This document shows positions 59,201 to 64,000 of a DNA stretch of 64,000 bases, piece by piece. The notes beneath the pieces are model-generated. The model did no database searches. It was not told the origin of the DNA and worked only from the letters and a program-made list of their open reading frames with translations. Each line of letters begins with the position of its first letter. Within the stretch, counting starts at the first letter, position 1. The DNA is taken from contig OX344763.1 in NCBI GenBank assembly GCA_947034895.1, positions 4,590,501-4,654,500 of the forward strand, given 5' to 3'. Source of the DNA: Rhytidiadelphus loreus. Lineage: Eukaryota; Streptophyta; Bryopsida; Hypnales; Hylocomiaceae. Made by a program: the position numbers and the translations under genes.

Positions 59201-61425
59201 CCCGTGTTAAGAAGAGCTCTCAAAAATAGTAATGCATCCATACCACTCAAAAAGCGGACTTTCTATTGCTACCAGAAATGGCCCAACAAGGAAGAGGTTC
59301 GTACCTCAGAGCAAGCAAACCCAGCCAAAGGCAGTAGAAGTAGGTTTGAGAGAAGTGAATATTGACATTCGACGAAATGGCTTGGCCGATAGCATTTTGA
59401 TAGATTCCATAGTCGAACGCAGTCCCTTGACCTCCATTACAATTAAAGTTGGACAAATAGGTAAAGTTGTCGTTAAAGTTGGTACCGTTATACCAATCTG
59501 CCTGGGTATTCCAAGAGCAATCAAAAACCTCTCTCCCACATAGAGACTTGGTGCCATTATTCACGCTTAAGCACGTTTGAGTCCAGCATGTGTCTTGACG
59601 CTCTACGGATAAAAGGTACCAACCTGCACCCAACACCTACAAATGCCACGAATCATAAGTCAGTAACGTTCCAGCGAATTACTCATATTTTTCAGATCTG
59701 TTCCAATGTAACGCTGGAATTAAAATCTAGGATTATAGACCCACACTAGAAAAAAAATCTCTCCTGCTGCTCTCCACAATGTCGCACGTGAGCAAGAAAG
59801 AGATGTAACAATAGTGTCAAACTAAGGTAAAAGACACTCACATGACTGGCGAGAATGTATAACAGAAGGTTGAAGGCAGCCCCCGCCCAAGCAGTCTCCA
59901 AAAGAACACCAGTAGTGCTGACCATTTTGGAGAGTAGAGGGAAAATTCGCAACATCCGAGGGAAGTACTGAAACACCACAATATACCGCAGCGCATTTTT
60001 GGTGTTGATGTTTCTAGTGATTGCACTACTAGTATTGGGAATGAGGAGCCAGATGACAACCTGCCATACATGACAACACAAAGCGCTTCTCAGAAACTGG
60101 TATTCAAATCACCAGTCTAGAAAAAACATACATGGCTTATCCTCATTTCACACAATCCACAGCAAGTGGCTGCTTCCCATGTCTATAGGAAATGGAATGA
60201 TAGTAACAAAATGTCGCAGTAGAAAGGAGAAATCGTATTCTACATTTTCTAATGACAAAAAATTTGAGTTGAAAGCTACTGTAATCACTACACTGACCAA
60301 ACAGAATTTCTGTTTGTAACTTAACCCCTAAGAGAGACCGCATCCAGCATCCAGCGGGTGGATGTTAAACAGTTTCAAGAGCTTGCTGATTTCTGTGCAA
60401 CGTTCTAAATTAGTTCACGTCAAAATCAGAAGAAAAATGCTAGCAAACATGAAGATATTATGGCTCAATTCTTGTCTTGCCATATTTGATTTGGCCTTAA
60501 AAACTCCAGATCTACATTGCCCCTCGTAACAGACTCCCAGGCTCCCTTAGGGGTAAAGCACTTAGGGTTAAGCAAACAATGCCCAAGGTTTCTGATCTCA
60601 AAATCTGGAATCAAATCTCAAAAAACAAAACAACCCTGACCTCAAATCTGCCATATAAAAAGTAAAAAACAAAAGCATAGAAAATGCACCCCTACCTGCG
60701 GAACTGGCAGCACAGCTAGAAAATCAATCCAAAAATCCATCTTGAGGTACCGTGCAGCAATGGCTTTCGGATTCGTCACCAGCTCCCCCCTTCCAAAGAA
60801 CCTCGTACTCGGTTTTATAAACGCCGTCCGAAACCGCAGAAACATGTGCACCACATAGAAAAAGTCCGTCAAAGTTCGAAACACCGTGACTGCAATCTTC
60901 AAGTCCTTGGAGACTTGGATACAACTTCGTGTGAAATCCACCTGCGAGAGGTAAAAGAAGAGCGCGCGGGGGTCAAAGTTCGTTCAAGTTTTGTTAAAGT
61001 TTGTGAAAAATCGAAACACCGTGACTGTAATCTTCAAGTCTCTCGACATTTCGATACAACTTCGTGTGAAAATCCACCTGCGGAAGGTAGAAAAAGAGCG
61101 GGTCGATGAAGACAGCCACCAGACAGGACGCCAGGAAGAACGTGTTCCATCTGTGGAGGGAGACACTGGTTGGGTCCAAGTAGTTCCAGCTCTTGTCTTT
61201 GGGGATTTCGTCGTCGTACACCTGGGATGAGCTTTTGAAACGCAAGGATTGGCCGAGTTTGAAGAAGCCTTTTGAGCTTCGGTGCCAACCTCGTCGCATG
61301 CCTGAAGCGTTGTCCATGTTGAAAAAACCTTTGGAGGTGTCGGTGTTGTTGTTGAAGAAGCCCTTGGAGCTGTCGATGTTGAAGGCGGAGCGAAGGGGGA
61401 CGTCGCTCTCGGAGCCCATGGACAT
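56295..61425 (-). CDS. CNGC: Cyclic nucleotide-gated ion channel (plant CNGC)
   Basis: Plasma-membrane cation (Ca2+) channel regulated by cyclic nucleotides and calmodulin. Eight GT-AG exons, all in frame: 61078-61425, 60696-60941, 59842-60060, 59305-59636, 59071-59182, 58536-58772, 57184-57578, 56295-56586; 726 residues, the normal size. The N-terminus has three SKGFF repeats. S1-S6 include WNTFFLASCLVAVFIDPLFFY (S1), the S4-S5 region QYFPRMLRIFPLLSK, AWAGAAFNLLLYILASHV (S5), the pore LALSSLTQTLSVSTF, and S6 ending LLLFAFLIGNMQ. The C-linker has EEMRVKRRDTEQWM; the nucleotide-binding domain (exon 7) has GRTGFFNAAILGSGDFCGEE and the hinge KFVASQFRRLHSKQLQHTFR. The IQ calmodulin motif FIQAAWRRYQRRR is in exon 8. 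The filter position reads TQT rather than the common GQN. Intron 1 is a tandem copy of its own exon boundary. Appears functional. Confidence 0.96.
57654..58020. repeat. Three tandem ~140-150-bp repeats in CNGC intron 6
   Basis: Units start near 57654, 57805 and 57943 with AAGGTCCTACTCAAACTTCC and share (C)TCCTCCCCTTTG or a variant further on. Diverged by point changes and small deletions. Intronic, non-coding. Confidence 0.75.
60325..60567. mobile_element. TTAA-flanked element, copy G, in CNGC intron 2
   Basis: About 243 bp between TTAA at 60321-60324 and TTAA at 60568-60571. The left end is CCCCTAAGAGAG; the right end reversed is CCCTAAGTGCTTTACC, so terminal similarity covers about 8 bp. 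Similar in size to copy E but not in interior sequence. An alternative end AGGGG at 60553 is followed by TAAA. Weaker than copies C, D and E. Confidence 0.45.
60870..61110. repeat. 136-bp tandem duplication forming CNGC intron 1
   Basis: Two ~120-bp copies, at about 60870-60980 and 61003-61110, with a 136-bp period. Both contain CGAAACACCGTGACTG, ACAACTTCGTGTGAAA and CCACCTGCG. On the gene strand each copy holds a YTCGCAG/CCGCAG-GTGGATTT junction. The distal copy supplies the exon 1 end and donor, the proximal copy the acceptor and exon 2 start. Confidence 0.85.
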
Positions 61426-63400
61426 TTGAGAGTCTAAGGTTGGAGGTCGGAACCTGAAGCGTTGTCCAAATGCAAAGTTTCAGAAATTTAGTCATGTACA
61501 TAACATTTCTTCAGGAGGACTGGCATTATACCTCTTACAACATTGCCAATTAAGCAATATTTAGAGCAAGCCATGTCAAAACAAGCAAAACTAAAGCTCT
61601 GACATAGTTTCAAATGTGAAGACACTGGGGCATTGTTCAAAATGCACAGCATCAGCAATTTAGCCGTGTGCATAACATTTCTTCAGTAGTGCTGGCTTGG
61701 CAACTTCTGGCTTGAGCAGCAGTGGCATAATATGTCTTACCGACAGTGCCAATTACGAATTATTTAGAACAAGTTATGCCAAAACAAACAAAATTAAAGC
61801 TCTGATATAGTTTCAAATGTGAAGTCACTGAATCATTGAAGTGAACTTTGCTAAACAAGATGTAAGGGATTCATTCACCATACAGTAAGGGAGAGGTTCC
61901 CTCCACCACACAGGTGAACCTGAAACCTTTTTCTCGAACAATCTAGAACTGGCATCACCGACAATTTTGCACATTTATTTTGTGGTAAGTTCATAATCAA
62001 TACCACAAAACAAAATGTCAATAGATTAAGTATTCTAACGGTTAGCACACTATGGTGAATGACGCCTCTAATGTGCTGTATGGTTAATGGAGTCTCTACC
62101 TTACATACTATTTCTTGAGCAGCATTGGCATTACAACTATTACGAACAGTGCCAATTAAGAGCAAGTCATGTCAAACCTAACAAATTAAAGCTCTGACAT
62201 ACTTTCAAACGTAAAGAGACTGGCTCATTGAACTCAACTTTGCAAAATGTAAGAAGATGTAAGGGACTCTTTACGAGCAAGGAATTCCTTTTCATGCGAA
62301 CTCAGAGGGTGCTCAACGAGGATTCTCTAGAGAATTATGTAAAGCTCTTAGAAAAGTCAAAACCTAGAATTGTAGCCCACCGTGAGTTCCGAGTACGAAG
62401 AGTAGCCAACGCACCTCACAAACTTTTTGTGTTCTCCGTCCATTTTGTGTACTTTGGAACTGCCCTTGAGCATTCCGGGTTACGCTTCAGATACACGCAA
62501 GTACACAATGGATACCACTTTCAGTGTACCTTCGTCCAGCTCTCTCCCTGCAATACCGCGTTGATATACTTTTCAAGCGTCGTGCTCGTCATCTCAACAG
62601 AGCTTCTGCCAATTCCACCCTCTTTGAGCTAATTAACGCAGGGCATTCACTTTCGGTCTCTGGAGAAAACAGGTTCACCATCAGGTTGGTTGGGCTCTAA
62701 TCCTAGAACGTAATCAATGATTCGGTGTAGAATTCGAAGACCTAATCAATCTCGATCGGACCCCAAAACTAGCCGTACCACAAACCCCTGATTGCAAACT
62801 AAAGTAGCTTCGGGAAACAACCCTAAATGAAAAAACAAAACAACGCACAGACAAAACGGAAAGATGCAAATTGCAATCACACAAAACAAGGCCTTCGAGC
62901 AACGACTTCGCAAAGAAAGAGCTGCACTCAAACTCATACGATGGCCCCAAAACCTCGTCTTCCACAAGAAGAAACTTAAACGCTCCGCTTTTACCTGCAA
63001 CACCGAGTTGTAAAAATCCTCCAGATCGCAGGGACACTCCATAGCTCGACCCTAGTTTGACAACAAGCTCACCTCTCTCGCAACCTAACCCATCCCGACC
63101 GACCTCCACAAATCAGCTTTCAAGCAATAACTCCGAGTAATAAGAAGCTTCACTAAACTAGTATTGATGAGAGTACCTTTAGCACCCGATCATCACCTAA
63201 AACTACTCACAAGTTAATAACAGAACAACAACACCTGAACCACCGGCACCCCCATATCCAGAAAAACGAAGACTTTCTTTTTTTTTAGTTGGAGAAAACG
63301 ACGGAGAACTGAAAACCAGGCGAACAAAAAGGGGGAAAGAGAATCAAGCACGAGGTGGGCTGACTACCGAACTGGAATGCGCAAGTTGACGGCTTTCCGT
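61426..63400 (-). promoter_or_regulatory. CNGC leader/promoter region with threefold repeats
   Basis: A CAG acceptor-like site at 61454-61456, 28 bp before the start codon, suggests that the leader is spliced. From about 61498 to 62235 three diverged copies (near 61498-61630, 61672-61835 and 62108-62232) share GTGCCAATTA, AGCAAG(C/T)CATGTCAAA and AAAGCTCTGACATA. 62640-63200 is GC-balanced and may hold the first untranslated exon and promoter. No further coding frame is convincing. Confidence 0.5.
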
Positions 63401-63744
63401 GGGTGGGGTCAGGGCAGCAGCCACTCTTTTCTCACCCGAAATAATACTCCAACACTGCAACAGACAAAGGTTTTCAGTTGCAAGGAAGAAATTGTGATTC
63501 TTTACCCAGATTTGACAGTAAATTTCGTTGAAAAGGATCAGAAACTGCATGGCAGCTGCGAGAATGACTACCATACGATGCAAAATTCGCCAGGATTGAT
63601 AGAATTTTTTCTAGCAACTGACTCAAGAATGAAAAATGGGTCTGTTTTTCTCATCAGATGTGGTGAAATTAAGGAAAGTTAGTGTAAGTTTTGATCTACA
63701 GTAGCATAACTTAAGCAGTCAAGGAGTGGGTGCAGTGAACAGGG

Positions 63745-63888
63745 ATGGATTCAATGGAATCAACGGCATCTGCAGTGGACTGTAGATCGGGCTCTCACTC
63801 AGTCCCTGCCTCCCTGGTGACGATGACGACGATGGCCTCACTGCCAGTGTCGGTTGCATCAGCGTTCGGGATATTTTTTGAGTTTTAG
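63745..63888 (+). other. Short ORF, possible first exon or leader ORF of a gene to the right
   Basis: ATG GAT TCA ATG opens a 47-codon frame with a Ser/Thr/Met-rich, low-acid composition (STASAVDCRSGSHSVPASLV). A possible splice donor CTG-GTGACG lies inside. The composition would suit a transit peptide, but nothing beyond the window can be checked. Not assigned to any family. Confidence 0.2.
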
Positions 63889-64000
63889 CGGCTATTTTCC
63901 TTCAATTCCTGATATTGCACCGTTTTTTCAAGTACAGAGTTCAGGTTTTTTTCCTCTATTTTTTACTCCAAATAGAAATTTTTACAGGTTTTATCGCTGG

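Overview
The window is nuclear DNA from a land plant. The SnRK1, RPL7, TPK and plant-type CNGC proteins are all typical of plants, the splice sites are GT-AG, and a predicted plastid-targeted protein is present. Compact introns, strongly AT-rich spacers and sequence character suggest a bryophyte (moss or liverwort), but the species cannot be named from sequence alone. I assembled exon structures by eye from reading frames and splice sites; every multi-exon gene below closes in frame.

Layout: (1) 1-2.7 kb, the 5' end of a minus-strand SnRK1 alpha kinase gene with a GC-richer leader/promoter. (2) 2.7-15.9 kb, an AT-rich gene desert packed with small inverted-repeat elements. (3) 15.9-18.1 kb, RPL7 (minus). 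(4) 20.0-22.8 kb, a two-pore K+ channel (minus) whose first exon-intron junction lies in a threefold tandem repeat. (5) 23-43.3 kb, a second desert holding a dead PIF/Harbinger transposase, a dead Harbinger-type Myb/SANT companion ORF, CACTA-type and hAT-type MITEs with clean target duplications, TTAA-flanked elements and a degenerate ~80-bp satellite. (6) 44.1-45.7 kb, an intronless plastid-targeted membrane protein (minus). (7) 48.2-50.5 kb, THO complex subunit 1 (plus), followed by an intronless MATE transporter (51.8-53.4 kb, plus) and a decayed THOC1 fragment (54.4 kb). (8) 56.3-61.4 kb, a complete eight-exon cyclic nucleotide-gated channel (minus). (9) 61.4-64 kb, its leader/promoter and an unassigned short ORF.

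The genes are unrelated housekeeping, transport and signalling genes, each apparently with its own promoter; there is no operon or biosynthetic cluster. Three themes stand out. First, a dispersed family of non-autonomous elements with CCCCTAAAG-like termini sits in TTAA sites, a piggyBac-like signature (or TA sites, mariner-like). Second, local tandem duplications of about 110-300 bp recur in and beside genes, and one of them appears to have created a new CNGC intron. Third, several elements differ in the number of internal subrepeats. No tRNA, rRNA, CRISPR array or viral gene was recognised.
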